Under the pieces are notes generated by a model. It saw nothing but the letters and a program-made list of their open reading frames with translations. It had not been told where the DNA came from and did no database searches. 64,000 nucleotides of DNA from Hypholoma sublateritium FD-334 SS-4 (Eukaryota > Basidiomycota > Agaricomycetes > Agaricales > Strophariaceae): the NCBI GenBank assembly GCA_000827495.1, contig KN817538.1, positions 407,579 to 471,578 on the forward strand, written 5' to 3'. Positions 1 through 11,628 of the stretch are shown one piece after another (position 1 is the stretch's first letter; every line of letters starts with the position of its first letter). The position numbers and the translations under genes were made by a program.

Positions 1-525
1 GTGACCTGCCACAAGAATATCTGGACCGTACTGACCAAGAATACCAGCGTTCGCAGCCATGAGACTTTTCTCTGAACCGCCAACTTGGCCAGTGGTGGTG
101 TTTAGCTCTGTTGCACCATCGATGATCGCAGCCGGGAGCAGCGTTCTGCCTCTGCCAAATACAAATTGTTTCCCGCCTCTCTGTCTTAGCCCCCTCCTCG
201 ACTTTTCTCACCGTGAACTCTATCTCATACCGTTACAGAAAAATATCTGGCAGAGCAAGGAAGATGTCAAAAATATCGGGGCCATTACGAGCGTTGAAGC
301 GCTCCTGATGTTCCTGAGTTTAGGTCTTTGCGTCGTCCTTGTCGGCGGTTTTGTATCGGCGGATGCTTTTAGATTTTCTTCTTCGACAGGCATGGCTCGC
401 TGAGGTAGTAGGATTTTTGCAGGGACCTCATTTTGGAATGCTTGAGTGCGGAAATTGAAAAGCATAGTACCAGCGTAGACAGCGTCGAAGGGAGCAGTAG
501 AGGGCCACATAGGGATATCAGAGAT
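1..525 (-). CDS. Partial gene at left edge, unrecognised
   Basis: Three phase-compatible exons can be joined on the minus strand: 525-427 (33 codons, beginning ISDIPMWPS), 313-237 and 184-1, where the frame is still open at the window edge. The introns are 113 nt (donor GTCCCT) and 52 nt (donor GTAACG, acceptor CTAAG). The joined protein reads smoothly and includes FDAVYAGTMLFNF, GPDIFDIFLALPDIFL and IIDGATELNTTTGQVGG. I do not recognise the family. A 5' exon probably lies between 526 and 850, where an open stretch contains the peptide PPEIQYMRCPHAVV, but I could not fix its donor or the start codon. The gene's 3' end is missing, so its length is unknown. Confidence rests on reading-frame continuity only. 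Confidence 0.4.
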
Positions 526-995
526 CTAGATTAGCTAACAATGGATTCATTTGAACGGTCTTGACGAAAACTGGCATGCTTGGAGGGCTTTGACTGGGTG
601 GGTGAGGCAGTGAACCCACTACCGAGTGGTAGGCTGTATGTTGTGGTCAACGCTGATCACCACGGCGTGAGGACAACGCATATACTGGATCTCGGGAGGA
701 GCAGTCGCAGCCATGACGAAGAAAGATTGAAACCTAAGGGTGACACTGAAGTCTACCGCGCGTCTCTCGAAGGTCCCTACTCTTCGTTTATATTGTAGAG
801 AGCTTCTGATCGCCATCTTACAAGTAATGGACGTCCCAAGTTTTCGCAAAGGCGCAGAGGCACCAGCGATCCGTTGGATATATCTCTGTTACCCAACGCG
901 TCTATCATTGTAAAGGGTTTATGTTACTGTCTTTGAACTCATCTTGAAAGAATTACTCGGAGCTCTTCAGAATTTCGGGCTGCAGCTTATTTGCG
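526..995. other. Left-edge intergenic or 5' region
   Basis: This stretch holds the likely 5' part of the edge gene (minus-strand open frame at about 619-850) and the region downstream of mdm12. No further gene is seen. Confidence 0.4.
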
Positions 996-2159
996 TCATG
1001 GGTCGCCCATGACCAGGGTGTGGAAATTCGGAAATACAAGTTCCTCTTCTACGGTTTTACGTATCACGTCCTGGATGAAGCGCTCGATTCTTGTTACGTT
1101 CTTGAGGACATGCTTGTCCGCTTGGCCGATCTCGCTCTCGATATATATCGACGGCAGAAGTCTCTGCCCTACGGGAAGTGGTTTCGAGGGACGCGACGGG
1201 ATGCCGGTCGGCGGCGATTCGTCGTCGAGCTCCGGGTGTGTGATTACTTCTGACTCTCGTTTGGGGCGGTCACCTGCGGGCCCATACGGATCGAGGTCGT
1301 CCAATATGCATAGGTGTATGCGCTTCCTCTCACCCTCGTAGGCGATAGCGACTTCGCCGTTGAACACGAGGCCGGTGACGGAGAGCTTGATGGGGAGAGA
1401 CATGAACATGGGCGACGGGTAGTTGATGAGCAGCGAGGTGGTCAATGTAATGCGTAGATCGGAGGGCCAGTTGATGTGGAGGTGCAGCTGGAGATTCGGG
1501 TGGGGATTCGGCGCGGGCTCGGGGGCCGGGGGCGGAGAAGGCGCTTTCTCGCAGCTCGGCAGCGACGGCTCTGTCAGAGAGATATCGCGCGACAGCATAT
1601 CCTGTGTTTCCGGCGGGTCGTAGCTGTCCATGGTGCTCCTCCGGAATGGACCCGCCGAGAAGGGCGTCGCAGGGCTCGGGCTGCGGTACAGCGGCTGCCG
1701 CGGCGGCCTGTATTCCGCGAAATTGGGCGTGGAGCTCCATATGTCCGGTGCACCGGCATACACGGGCGAGCCCAGCGTCGGCATCGACGCATACAGGTCT
1801 GTTGGCCCCCCACGCCCGTACCGTACATGCGGCGGTAGGTGTTGGTAGGCGAGCGACTCCTCGCGACTGACGGCCCGGCGCGAGACCCACTCGAAGCCAT
1901 CGTCGTCCTCGGGACCCTCCGTGACCTTCACCGGGTCCCGCTCTGACTCACTGTCGTCGTCCTCAAGGAAATCGCGGTATATGTCGCGCAGGTCGACGAG
2001 TTCAACGTCGGGAGCAACAGAGCCAAACTCGAGCGAGGTAACCTCGATGGGTCCAATGAATGATGGCCGTTCCGCATTGCCGAGCTGTCTATTCAGCACA
2101 TCGACGAGATACGATGCCAGCGTTGCGTCGAGCTTGATCCATTCCAAGTCTATTGACAT
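996..2159 (-). CDS. mdm12: Mdm12, ERMES subunit with SMP domain
   Basis: This is a single-exon protein of 387 residues. Mdm12 is the cytosolic subunit of the ER-mitochondria encounter structure. It bridges Mmm1 (ER) and Mdm10/Mdm34 (mitochondria) and transfers phospholipids through its SMP domain. The N-terminus MSIDLEWIKLDATLASYLVD is the classical Mdm12 opening, followed by IGPIEVTSLEFGSVAPDVEL. The second half of the domain (about residues 225-385) carries LQLHLHINWPSDLRITL, PIKLSVTGLVFNGEVAIAY and the C-terminal LPSIYIESEIG...FIQDVIRKTVEEELVFPN. Between them lie about 150 Ser/Pro-rich and acidic residues, the variable insert seen in fungal homologues. There is no signal peptide or membrane segment, as expected. 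I chose the ATG at 2159, not the one seven codons upstream, because family proteins start MSID/MSFD. Confidence 0.95.
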   Translation of the reverse strand: MSIDLEWIKLDATLASYLVDVLNRQLGNAERPSFIGPIEVTSLEFGSVAPDVELVDLRDIYRDFLEDDDSESERDPVKVTEGPEDDDGFEWVSRRAVSREESLAYQHLPPHVRYGRGGPTDLYASMPTLGSPVYAGAPDIWSSTPNFAEYRPPRQPLYRSPSPATPFSAGPFRRSTMDSYDPPETQDMLSRDISLTEPSLPSCEKAPSPPPAPEPAPNPHPNLQLHLHINWPSDLRITLTTSLLINYPSPMFMSLPIKLSVTGLVFNGEVAIAYEGERKRIHLCILDDLDPYGPAGDRPKRESEVITHPELDDESPPTGIPSRPSKPLPVGQRLLPSIYIESEIGQADKHVLKNVTRIERFIQDVIRKTVEEELVFPNFHTLVMGDP

Positions 2160-3320
2160 CGTCGTGACGGCATGAAGCAAGAGGTATCACAGGGCAAACC
2201 GTGGGACCTCTCGGCTACTGAATCTCAGTGTTTGGCGCCCAACTGACGACTCTATGCGTGCTCCATGGACCAACAGGTGAACCAACATGATAAACTGGCT
2301 GGGCATCTCGTTTAAACCCGCCAAGAAAACGCACGTTATTCGTGCATGGTAAGTATCGTATTTTTTAATATAAGTATGTGTGCATGGCAGTCTATGAAAG
2401 TGTGTACAAGTCTCTAATAATATACCGTGTAGGCTTTAGTTTTGCTTATAGATCGGTCCTATCCACGCAGACACGTTCCTGGACAAAACTACTCATACAC
2501 CACGTCCGAATAAATATGCGGGCCAATTATTCTGCTTGGATGTATGCATGCAATAAATTCAATAATATATGGTGTGGAGTGGAGCTATCGTCCCAGAAAG
2601 AATTTAGTGTGGAATGCAACGACGGCCGCCCTCTCCTAAATCTTCATTCGATATCGCATCGAGAGTAGAGTACTTCCCAGGTTGATTGAGCAACGCTTCT
2701 TTAACCTGGCTTTGACCTGTAATCGCACGGTCTCACAGGAGATCGCAGTCAAAACGCCGTCGCGGGAGACGGCAGCTGTATCTTAATCAGTGGTGGCACC
2801 GAAGATATCATCACCCACCATGCCAGGGTCCCACCAGTAGAATGGGCTCTGACGGGGCGCTGACGCACTAATTGAAGCTGTCGGAACCGCGATAATGGCT
2901 CAACCATGTGGAATGTCGACGGAGGCACCATATGGAAGCGCGAGCCACTGGGAACGCGAAGCCGCGCGTTATCGAAGTCATGGCCGTTTCCGAGCGACTG
3001 TTTGCGTCCGTGGTCCCGCAGATTGGGTGCGAGTGTCGTGTGCGACCGAGCATGGGAGATCTGCAGATATCGTTGGCATTACGGTACTGGGCCGTCCGTC
3101 ATATACCATGTCGTTCCCAGAGTGCGAACACGCGCGACCCGAGATCGTGGATCGCGATGTCCCGTAATGCGGCGTGTTTATGATGAGTGCGTGTATAAAA
3201 TTACAGTTGCATTACCGCGTGTAGCCCTGGAGCAAATCCCGCGAGTATGACGAATATGGAAGAAATAACGTTAGGAAGTCAGATTAGGATGTCGGTTGTC
3301 TTCGAGCTTCGCGCGCAGTT
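2160..3320. other. Intergenic, 1.1 kb
   Basis: This is the shared region upstream of mdm12 and downstream of the apyrase. Several short overlapping ORFs at 2895-3250 occur in all frames and look random. No gene is seen. Confidence 0.6.
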
Positions 3321-5651
3321 TCACTCTGCCTGCAGTATCCCGCCGCTGTGGTTCAAGCTATTTGCGCGTGAGATCGCTCCTGGCCGCGAGGCTATACTTG
3401 ATAGATTAATTTGCGACGCATTTCGCGAGCGTGAAGTCATGAGAGATGTTTGGCCAGCTAATACATCATCAATATATCCAGGCCCAGGGGATGGAGGTCG
3501 CGAGGAGTATTGGGTCGACGTGGCCGTGGCAGCTGCGAACGCAGGCATAGAGAACGGCCGCGTGGGAGAGGAGCGAGTATTGGACGGGATGATATGTCGG
3601 AGGGCGGGATTGTTGGATGTAACCAGTGAGAGTGGCATTTTAGGCTTCGAGGTGGTAAACGGGAGTAAGCGGCGTATCCAATGGCCGTTAGATAATGTCG
3701 GTGAAGATGGTCCTGAGCCAGTGAGCGGTTTGCCTTCCTCTGCTAGGTCGTAGGCAATATCGCGCTTCGTAGCATTCCGCACTCTGCGCAGACATGTCGC
3801 CCGCAATCGCCGTCGCATGGGATACACGATGAACAGCAAAATAAAGATGACCACGACATAGAGCAAAAATAGCACCGGCGAAAAGCCAAGCGTATCCCTG
3901 CTCAATGAAGTCGGCAAATGGGGGGCCATAGCATGCTCGATCCCGTCTAGAGATAGCAATGGGAATCGAATGGGCTGAATAGGGGAGTGCTCGATGTCGT
4001 CGATGTCGTCTATGGGATCGACCAGTGGCTTGGTAGTCTTTACGAGAGGGGGGACCTCTTTGCTGGCTTCCAGCACCATTTTCCCAAGCGTCCAACTGAT
4101 AGCGATGTCGCCAACGTTGTCCACGGACTGAAATGTTGGCCGTCGCCCGAGGCCTTTCTTAGACGCTTCCTCGGCCACCTTGTCGCCTTCTGTCGTGTCG
4201 TTGCCGCCTGGATCCACAAGCCGGGGCATCTTGATACCTTCGTGTAAGACATTGGCTATCCATGCGGCTTTGAAGCACTGCATCTGAAGCCGGGGTAATT
4301 CCACCTGAGGACCCCACTGTCCGGCCTCCACTACGGCACCGTCCTGGGATACTTCCCCGTCCCCACCGAGCCGATGTCGCGCGCGAGATTCTTCGTGTTC
4401 TTGCATGATACTTGACCAATCTCGCGCGCAGAATTTTGACGCAGCGCGTTCGTATTCCACGAAGTCATATGCCCCACCCAGTCCGAAAATATGCTCCGAG
4501 GAGTACCAGTATTCCGAGACGCCGATAAAGTGAGAAACAGAGAAGTCGATATGCGGGACGTGGACACCATTCATAAGGCACGGCGTGTCAGGACAAGGCG
4601 CCGACGTGTTGAGCAAGGATGCGGACTTCTTCATGCATTGTTCAAAGGAACCAGTACCAATTATTCGGTGCACCTCTTGTGAATGTGGGCTCGCAGAGCT
4701 GCTCGAATGCACCGGGTTCTCCGTTAACTCCAGGTTTTTGGGAAGGCACGGATCGGGGATGCGATGGCTCTCCTGGCTGAGCTCGTCGTCGTCGAGGTCT
4801 AAATTAGCTTCGTATTCGCTGATGGCCTTCCCGACATATCGTTCCCGAGCTTGGTTCGTCCCGTATCCCAGCCATGTCGTCACAAACACCTTGTGGTGGA
4901 TTTCCTGGCCCCCAAGCAACCGCAACCGGACGTCAATGAGGCTGTCGCTGTTCGCCTCCTTCTGGCTTTCCGGGCCAGGCTCAAAGGCAATCTGCGTGGA
5001 CGCGCCGCCCATATCGAGGAACCCATACGTGGTCCGGTCCTCGCTCGACCCCGTAAACCCGTCCATGAGATAATTGACGGCAATCCACCCGAAGAGGCCT
5101 TCTTCCTCGCCCGTGATAATCCGCACGCTCGACCCACACGGGCCAACCGCCGACGCGTCCTCGATCTTGAAGTTGGAGTGTGTGATAAGGAAGCGGCACG
5201 TCTCGAGCAGTATCTCGGCCTGCTTCTCTGGCGCCAAGAGCCGCATCCCGGCCGTGGCAAGCAGGAACAGCGGGGTGTCCGGCTGGAGCGACGGCGGGAT
5301 GTGGTCCCGCGCGTGCGCGAGCAGCGGCCGCAGGTACGCGCCGACGTCCGCTGGCTTGTCCGCCAGCGAGGACAGTCCTATATTCGTCGAAATGCTCGTT
5401 CACAGCGGTATGCATGCGCCGCGCGGAATGCACTCACCCGGCTCGACCTTGGTGACCCAGAGGTCATTGTCCTGCGTGCCCTTCTCGACCTTGGGCAGGG
5501 TGTAGGCGAGGGGACTGCCCTTTTCGACGTGTATCGACCGCGGGTCCTTCCAGCTGTATATCTGCAGTCGAGAACCCGACGAGCCCGCGTCGATGACGAT
5601 TCCGAAGTGTCGTCCGGCAAGCCACGAACTGCTCGATAGCGGGGGCGCCAT
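3321..5651 (-). CDS. Golgi-type apyrase (GDA1/CD39 family)
   Basis: This nucleoside di-/triphosphatase of 756 residues is split by one 60-nt intron (exons 5651-5438 and 5377-3321, phase 1). The apyrase conserved regions occur in order: ACR1 IVIDAGSSGSRL (residues 18-29), ACR2 LLATAGMRLL (110-119), ACR3 ITGEEEGLFGWIAVNYL (about 159-175), ACR4 FLDMGGASTQIAF (191-203) and a late LGGAYDF segment. A single strong membrane segment lies at about 568-590 and is followed by basic residues and a cytosolic tail of about 165 residues. There is no N-terminal membrane anchor. This is the layout of yeast Ynd1, which removes UDP/GDP from the Golgi lumen so that nucleotide-sugar antiporters can keep working. 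The intron restores the ACR1-ACR2 spacing. The start at 5651 is the ATG nearest ACR1; an in-frame ATG lies 32 codons upstream. The protein is longer than Gda1-type enzymes because of the Ser/Pro-rich tail. Confidence 0.93.
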
Positions 5652-5957
5652 TATTTTTGAATCCTGTGCACCGGTCAAATAAGGACTAGCGGGCGACCTA
5701 GCGAAGAGAGGTCTGAGGAGGGCGCTAACTTTGGGTCTTGAATGCAAAGCTCAAGACACAACTTTACTGCCGTTTCCGGTAATAGCAGTCACGGGGATAC
5801 GTGGCAGTGATGCCACCAGTTCTAAGTCCAAAATTCAATGTACAGTCCAAGTAGTCTTGTTCTATCCAAGGTACATGTGGCATCCGAAAATCCTGTTCCT
5901 ACCAACGTACGTACAATACAGAAGGAGTACATGTATCCACCTGCAACAACAACACGA

Positions 5958-8884
5958 TCACTCCTGGTAATTAGGCATAACAATATTCCTCCGAAGCCTC
6001 CCTGTCCGACCGACCGCCTCGCGCCGCGAGCCTGCCGCCGCCGCCGCCGCCTGCGATTGCTTGCCCTTCGGCAAAATCGCCTGCATCATCTTCCTATACC
6101 GCACGACGTCGTTCACCCAGTCCGTCTCGGCGAGCAGCCCGCGCCCCTCCTCGTAGAGCGCCTCTTCGTCCGCGGGCGGCAGCAGCGCGACGGACGTGCG
6201 GCTCCCGTTGCGCCAGAGGAGCACCTGCCGGACGGCCTCCGGGAGGAGAATGTTCAGGCAGTACTACAGAGGGCGGAAATCAGATAGCTCCCAGCACAAC
6301 ACATGACACAGAAGGTCATACATCAACTTTGTCAAGGTCGCTCAGAGACTCGAACGCGCTGGAGCCTCGTTGTCTGGGACGCGCTGACGGTTGCAGCGGC
6401 CCAGAGTCATCTTCGCCGGCAGTCAAGTCAAGGATATCGATAGCATCGTCTGCTACTGTTACAACGCCGGCCTGTCATTTGAAATGTGATACATGAGGAT
6501 TTAATACGCATCGATAAAAGAAGCTGATGATGAGATACATACCTCAGTCGCAATCGACATCGCCGCAGGACTCGAGGGGATGTCTATTCGTTCTATTTCC
6601 TAAAGGAAAAAATATGCGGTTAACAAATGAAAAACAAGACAAAGTAATGAAGCTTACTGCTCCAGCATCCGACGCAATAGATATGACAGAGGCCTCGCGC
6701 TGTGAAAGGAAGACGGTAAGCGGCGGAAATACCATCCCCAAATAAGTAGACCTGAGCTGACCGCGAGCGTCGCCGGATATGAGCTGGGCGGCATCTGCGG
6801 GGACGAAGGGAATCCGGCGGTGAGCGAAGGCGACGGGGCCCGCATCGCACCAGACGCGTTCATATCGTCGCAGGACGGCCCCGCCACCAAAGCTCGTTCC
6901 TCTCCCTCACCATCACTTTCCTCCCCATTCGCATCCGCGCGCGCACCTCGCCCGCCCGACGCGCGATCACCCCCGCCGCGCGGCGCCCCGGCCCGGCCCC
7001 CGTCGCGGAGACACCACTCGCGCACGCAGACGAGCAGGTCGCTCACGTCGCGCGGGTCCATCTTCCCGCGCATGCTCGCGTCGTCGACGAGGCTCTGGCG
7101 GTGCTTCCCCCCGCGCATGTAGCGCGCCTGCTTCTCGCGCACGGGCGCGTACGCGTCGTTGAGCACGGCCGCGAGGACGCTTTTGGTGTACGCGAACTGC
7201 GCGCGGAGCGGGAGCTCGGCGAACTGCGCGCTGGGCGGGGGCGGGTCGAGCGGGACGGGGCTCGGGTGCCGTGCGAAGAGCTCGGGTGCGGGGTGGGGTT
7301 CGTCGTCGGCGTTGTCGTTTTGGACTTCCACGACTGCGCTGTCGAATTCTCCGAGCTGGAAAAGAAACCTGGTTGATCACCCATGTCACTGTATGCGTAA
7401 TGTCATAGAGGACTCGCCTTGCACAGCGCAAATTCATCCTGGTCCGTGCTATAAAACCACAGCCGCGGAACCAGGCTCTGCGTCCCGTCCAGCCACAGCA
7501 CCGAATATTTCCCCAACGTTCTCGGTTTTGTCGGCGGGATATACGCGATCAGCTTCCCGGGCCAGTGGTCGACATCCACCGCTTGGGACGTGCGCCCGAG
7601 TATGAGCTCCCCAGGCAATTTCAAGTCCTCGTCGACCTCATCCCACCACTCCTCCCCCTTTTTCTCCTTCTTCTTGCTCACATACACCCCCTCCTCGTCA
7701 TCCGCACTGTCATCCGACGCAGTCATGCGCTTCCGCTTCCCTTTGCCCGCGACCGAGGGCTTGCCCCTGCCCTTCGCCGCGCTCAGTTTGCCCGGCGCCG
7801 ATATCGACTGCAAAGACGACGACGGCGCCGTGAGGAACTCGAACAGGTTCGCCGTCGGGCCTGGGTAGTCCGAGTCGTCGCTGTCGACGTCGGCACGGCT
7901 GTGCGCCGCAGCGTCGTGGGTCCGCATCGCGCGCACCGCAGCGTGCCACTTGTCCCCGAGCGCGTCTCGCTCGGCATGTCTCTTTTTGCTCTTGCTCAGC
8001 GACGCAGCAGGGAACGGCGCCGCGGGCACGAAGGTCGGGACGAGGAAGCGCGGCAGATAGTCGTGATCGCGCGAGAGCACGTTCGCCGCGGAGGGGGCCG
8101 CGATGGACACGGCGGTGTCCGCCAGCCCGAACAGCGTGACTCGCAAAGGGACGTCCGTGTTCAGCGCGCTGGCGATCTGCGTCAACGGTGAGCACACACA
8201 GCGCGAGCGCGAAAGAGATCGCAGACGCACCTGCCCGGGCCACCACAGCGCCTCGCGCTCCGCCTCCTCCGCCTCCTCGTCGTACACGCGCCACGTGCGC
8301 GGCTCGACGAGCACCCACACGTAGCTCCCGAGCGCCGCCGCCCGCCACGCCGCCACCGCCGCCTTCTTCGCCGGCGAGCGCGCCGGCTCGCTCCGCTTCG
8401 CACGCACAGGCGACGGGGGCGCAGACGGCGCCCCGCGCGCGGAGAGCCCCCCGGACGCAGACGACACCGGCGTGAGCGGGGACAGCTCGCCGAGGTCGTC
8501 GGGCGGCGGCGGCACGACGAGCGGCGCGAGTGGCGGGGGCGTAGGCCGCCGCGCCACCGGCCGCGGACGCGGGCGCGGGCGCACGGGGGGTGCGACGGCG
8601 ATGGTGGCGCCTGGGATGGAGCCTGTGCTCGCCGCCGCCGCCAGCGCGGGCGCCCCGCGCGACGGGGCCCCGCCGACGACCGTCGCCGCGCGGCGCCGCC
8701 CTTTTGTTTCTTGTGTCTCCTGCACGCGCCCCCTGCGCGCGGACGGCCCCGCGCCGCCGCCGTCCGACTCGGCGCTCTTCGCATCTGACTCGGAGTCAGA
8801 GAGCTGCGCGGCGAGGATCGCCCGCGCGGTTTTGGCCGCCCGGCGGCGGGGCGGCGGGGCATCTACCAATGTCGGTGCGTCCAT
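5958..8884 (-). CDS. PWWP-domain protein, seven exons
   Basis: The exons are 8884-8231, 8176-7418, 7355-6762, 6699-6658, 6599-6543, 6471-6322 and 6263-5958, giving 853 residues. The introns are 54, 62, 62, 58, 71 and 58 nt. A basic, Pro-rich N-terminus leads to a PWWP domain starting about residue 185 (GSYVWVLVEP, then ALWWPGQ). Its second half, IASALNTDVPLRVTLFG, lies just after intron 1. PWWP domains bind methylated histone tails and DNA, so a nuclear chromatin-reader role is inferred. Later segments are low-complexity and acidic, with a lysine-rich stretch. The C-terminus (about 750-853), with YCLNILLPEAVRQVLLWRNG and DWVNDVVRYRKMMQAIL, looks like a second conserved helical unit that I cannot name. 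Intron 2 (7417-7356) uses a GC donor. Intron 1 has no stop and is a multiple of three. The small exons of 42 and 57 nt were placed by frame continuity and are the least certain. Confidence 0.82.
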
Positions 8885-10459
8885 GGTGTGTGTGTGTGTG
8901 TGCCGCTACGCGGGCATGCAGCGGGATCGCGGGGTGGGTGGATGGCGGTCCGCGGACGTGGAGGACAGCGGTGAGCCTGAGAGGCGCCTGCGGGTGATTC
9001 GACATTTCCTTTGTCACGTTTCACGCGTCGGGTCACAGATGTGACATCATCGACGCGTCGTTCCGAATCCGAATGCGGCGGCATCATTGATGGCGGCGCG
9101 CCGCCGGCGCGCGACGCCAGGGCTCGCTGCGCGCATGTCGTGAAAGGTACATCGATCGTCAGTTTATTGCCCCCTTTTAAACACACTCTTCTTTCACGCT
9201 TCACAGAGCATCATATCCCACCCACGTCCCGGCTTCCTCCCTCGAATTTCGAAATGAAGGACCATAGCGGCGCTCGCCCAAAGGGGATCACGCCCTCGCC
9301 CACGAAGGGCAAGAAAAATAATTTGCCCCCAGCCTCAGGCTGCTGCAGCACCGCCAAATGAATTGAATTCCGGGGCCCAGAAGATTCGAGGACTATCAGT
9401 TTACCCCCAGCAAGCAGCAAATAGATATATTATATCACCGGGTCGCCCAATCGAATCGGCCCAGCTTCGACGGTGCAATCCATCCATCGATTCCCGAGAA
9501 GGCCCAGAGCAGGTGGGATGCAGATGCCCGACGCGCAGCACTCTATCGCGTCGATAAGTAGCCCACCAGGGTCCAGGGCACCAGGTGCACCGGGCAGGTG
9601 CTGCTGCACCGCTCCAAGAATACAGTCGCGAAGGCACGCAACGCGGTAATGTGATGTCCGGTCCTCGAGCCTATGTAGATAAGACCGCACTCTGCCCATC
9701 AGCGAGCCTTAAGTCCTTGAGCTCCGTAGATGACGCGAAGCAGACAGGTATAAGTAGTGCCGCACAGCGCCAAATCGCGAGCCCTATCAGGCCGAGAATA
9801 GACGGTGTACGGCACGCCGCAAATACACCTGCCCGGGTATGGCAGCGGCCTCCTATGTATGTAGAGCGCAATATATTCGGGGGATCGCGCACTGCTTCGC
9901 AGGAGCCGAGGGCCGCGCAGCACTTGGTTATCGATGCGGTACACACCGGGCCAGCAGGGGAACCACTGCCTTTACCACGATACGACTATAGCGCAGATGC
10001 GTAAAATTATCTTGGGGCGCGAACCTTCATTTGCGAGCGAGAAGTCGAGCTAGTGGAGCCCGAATTACACCGTCGGCCGCAGGAAGCGGCGAAGACACTT
10101 GCCTTCGCGCGGAAAATCAGAGGCAAATGCACCCTCATTCATACAACAAATTAACCAGAACGATCATCTGATTCTGAGCGGTCCTATCAACAAACGGGTG
10201 CTAAGAATGTGCATAGCAATTGACTTTCAAATGTCAAGAAATCTGGGGAGGGGGCCGGGATTACTCCACGATGAGCTGCGATAGGCAGCGGCGGTGTGGA
10301 ATTGGGTAGGATATCTGAGACGAGTAAAGATGATGGTGGTACAACAATTCCATATCCGAATCCGAGATGCATAATGAGACGGGAATAAGTAGCGGGCGGG
10401 CGGGCGTGTTCTCTCGTTTGTCCAGTTCCTCTGTCTTTCCTCTGCGACCGCGTCGTCGC
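8885..10459. other. Intergenic, 1.6 kb, with (TG)n
   Basis: This is the region upstream of the PWWP gene. A (TG) run lies at about 8887-8901, just 5' of the start codon. The ORFs seen here are short and mutually overlapping. No gene is supported. Confidence 0.6.
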
Positions 10460-11628
10460 TCATGGGCTGTCCTCGCTCGACCCGCCGCTGCCGGGGTGCC
10501 CGCCGGTGAGCGAGTGCCGGCGGCGCAGCGTCCTGCCCTCCGCCGAGCCCTGGGAGGACGACCCGGTGTGGTGCGAGAACTTTTTGAAGTTGAAGAAGCG
10601 CTGGAAGAACGGCTTCCTCGTGCCCGCGAGGTGCGCCGCGCGGGACGCGGCGGCGACGGACTGGTCGGGGCTCGGCGCCTGCGTCAACACTGTCAGCGCA
10701 GGAGCGGGGCGCGGCGCGGGGGACGTACGATGACATGCACCTTCTGGCCGTGCGCGGGGAGGACGTAGTACGTGCTGTCCGACTTGCGGCTCTCCAGGCT
10801 CTCGGACGACGCGCTGGGGGACGGGCGGCGCGCGCGGCCGCCGAGCGCGCGCATGCGGTCGCGGCGCGCGGGGTCCGTGCGCACGTCGTGGGCCGAGGCC
10901 GCGAGGCGGTGGGACGACGGATAGGGGGCGGACGTGGGATAGCCGGGGGGGAACTGCCCGGGCGGGCCCGCGGGCGCGGAGTGCGAGTAGATCATGCCAT
11001 TGGGGCCCATCTGCGGCGTGTGGTGGAACAGCGCGGGCGGCGCGTAGTGCGCGCGCTGCGCGCCGTGCGGGGGCGCGTACACGATTGCGGGCGGGTGCTT
11101 GGCGTGCGGGCGCGGCGGCCACTGCGGCGGGGGCGGGGCGAATCCGGCCGGGGGCGGGCGGGCGTAGTGGGGCGGGACAAAGGGGACGTCGGGCGGCGGC
11201 GGGTCGTGGCGGCGGCGCTCCGGGGCGCGCGAGAGCGACTTGGAGCGGGCGTGGCCGGCGGCGGATGGCGCCGTGGGCAGGATGCGGATCTCCTCGGGCG
11301 GCGCCTCGTAGCGGCGGGCGTGCGCCGGCGCGTCGGAGCGCGTGCGCTGGCCGTGCGGCGGGCGGCGGGCGGCGTGCGGGATGGGGACGTCGGGCCGCCC
11401 GTCGCCGTAGCGCAGGATCATCTTCGGGGGCGACGAGTGCGAGCTGTCCGCGTCGGACGGCGGCGCCGACGGGACGAGGGCGTCCTCCAGGATCGACGGC
11501 GGCGCCGACGGCGAGTAGCACGCCGCGCCCTCGCTGCGCCCCGCGACGCCCTGCAGCCAGCGCGCCGTGCGCTGCTGCGCGGACATGTACTCCCGCACGG
11601 CCTGCGGGTTCGTCGTGTACTCTGTCAT
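10460..11628 (-). CDS. Ser/Pro-rich basic protein, unknown function
   Basis: Two exons (11628-10729 and 10678-10460) joined across a 50-nt intron give 372 residues. The start MTEYTTNPQAVREYMSAQQR is supported by a clean helical N-terminus; the open frame extends upstream but with random composition. The middle is highly Pro/Ala/His-rich (for example PPPPQWPPRPHAKHPP) and probably disordered. After the intron the protein ends with PFFQRFFNFKKFSHHTG and a Ser/Gly tail. There is no signal peptide or membrane segment. The short aromatic-basic motif before the tail could be a binding peptide, but that is a guess. I do not recognise the family. The frame is the only one on this strand that stays open across both exons. 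Confidence 0.65.

Noticed and set aside
3247..3753. 168-codon plus-strand ORF over the apyrase 3' end
   Set aside because: It is antisense to the apyrase C-terminal tail and shows no similarity of its own.
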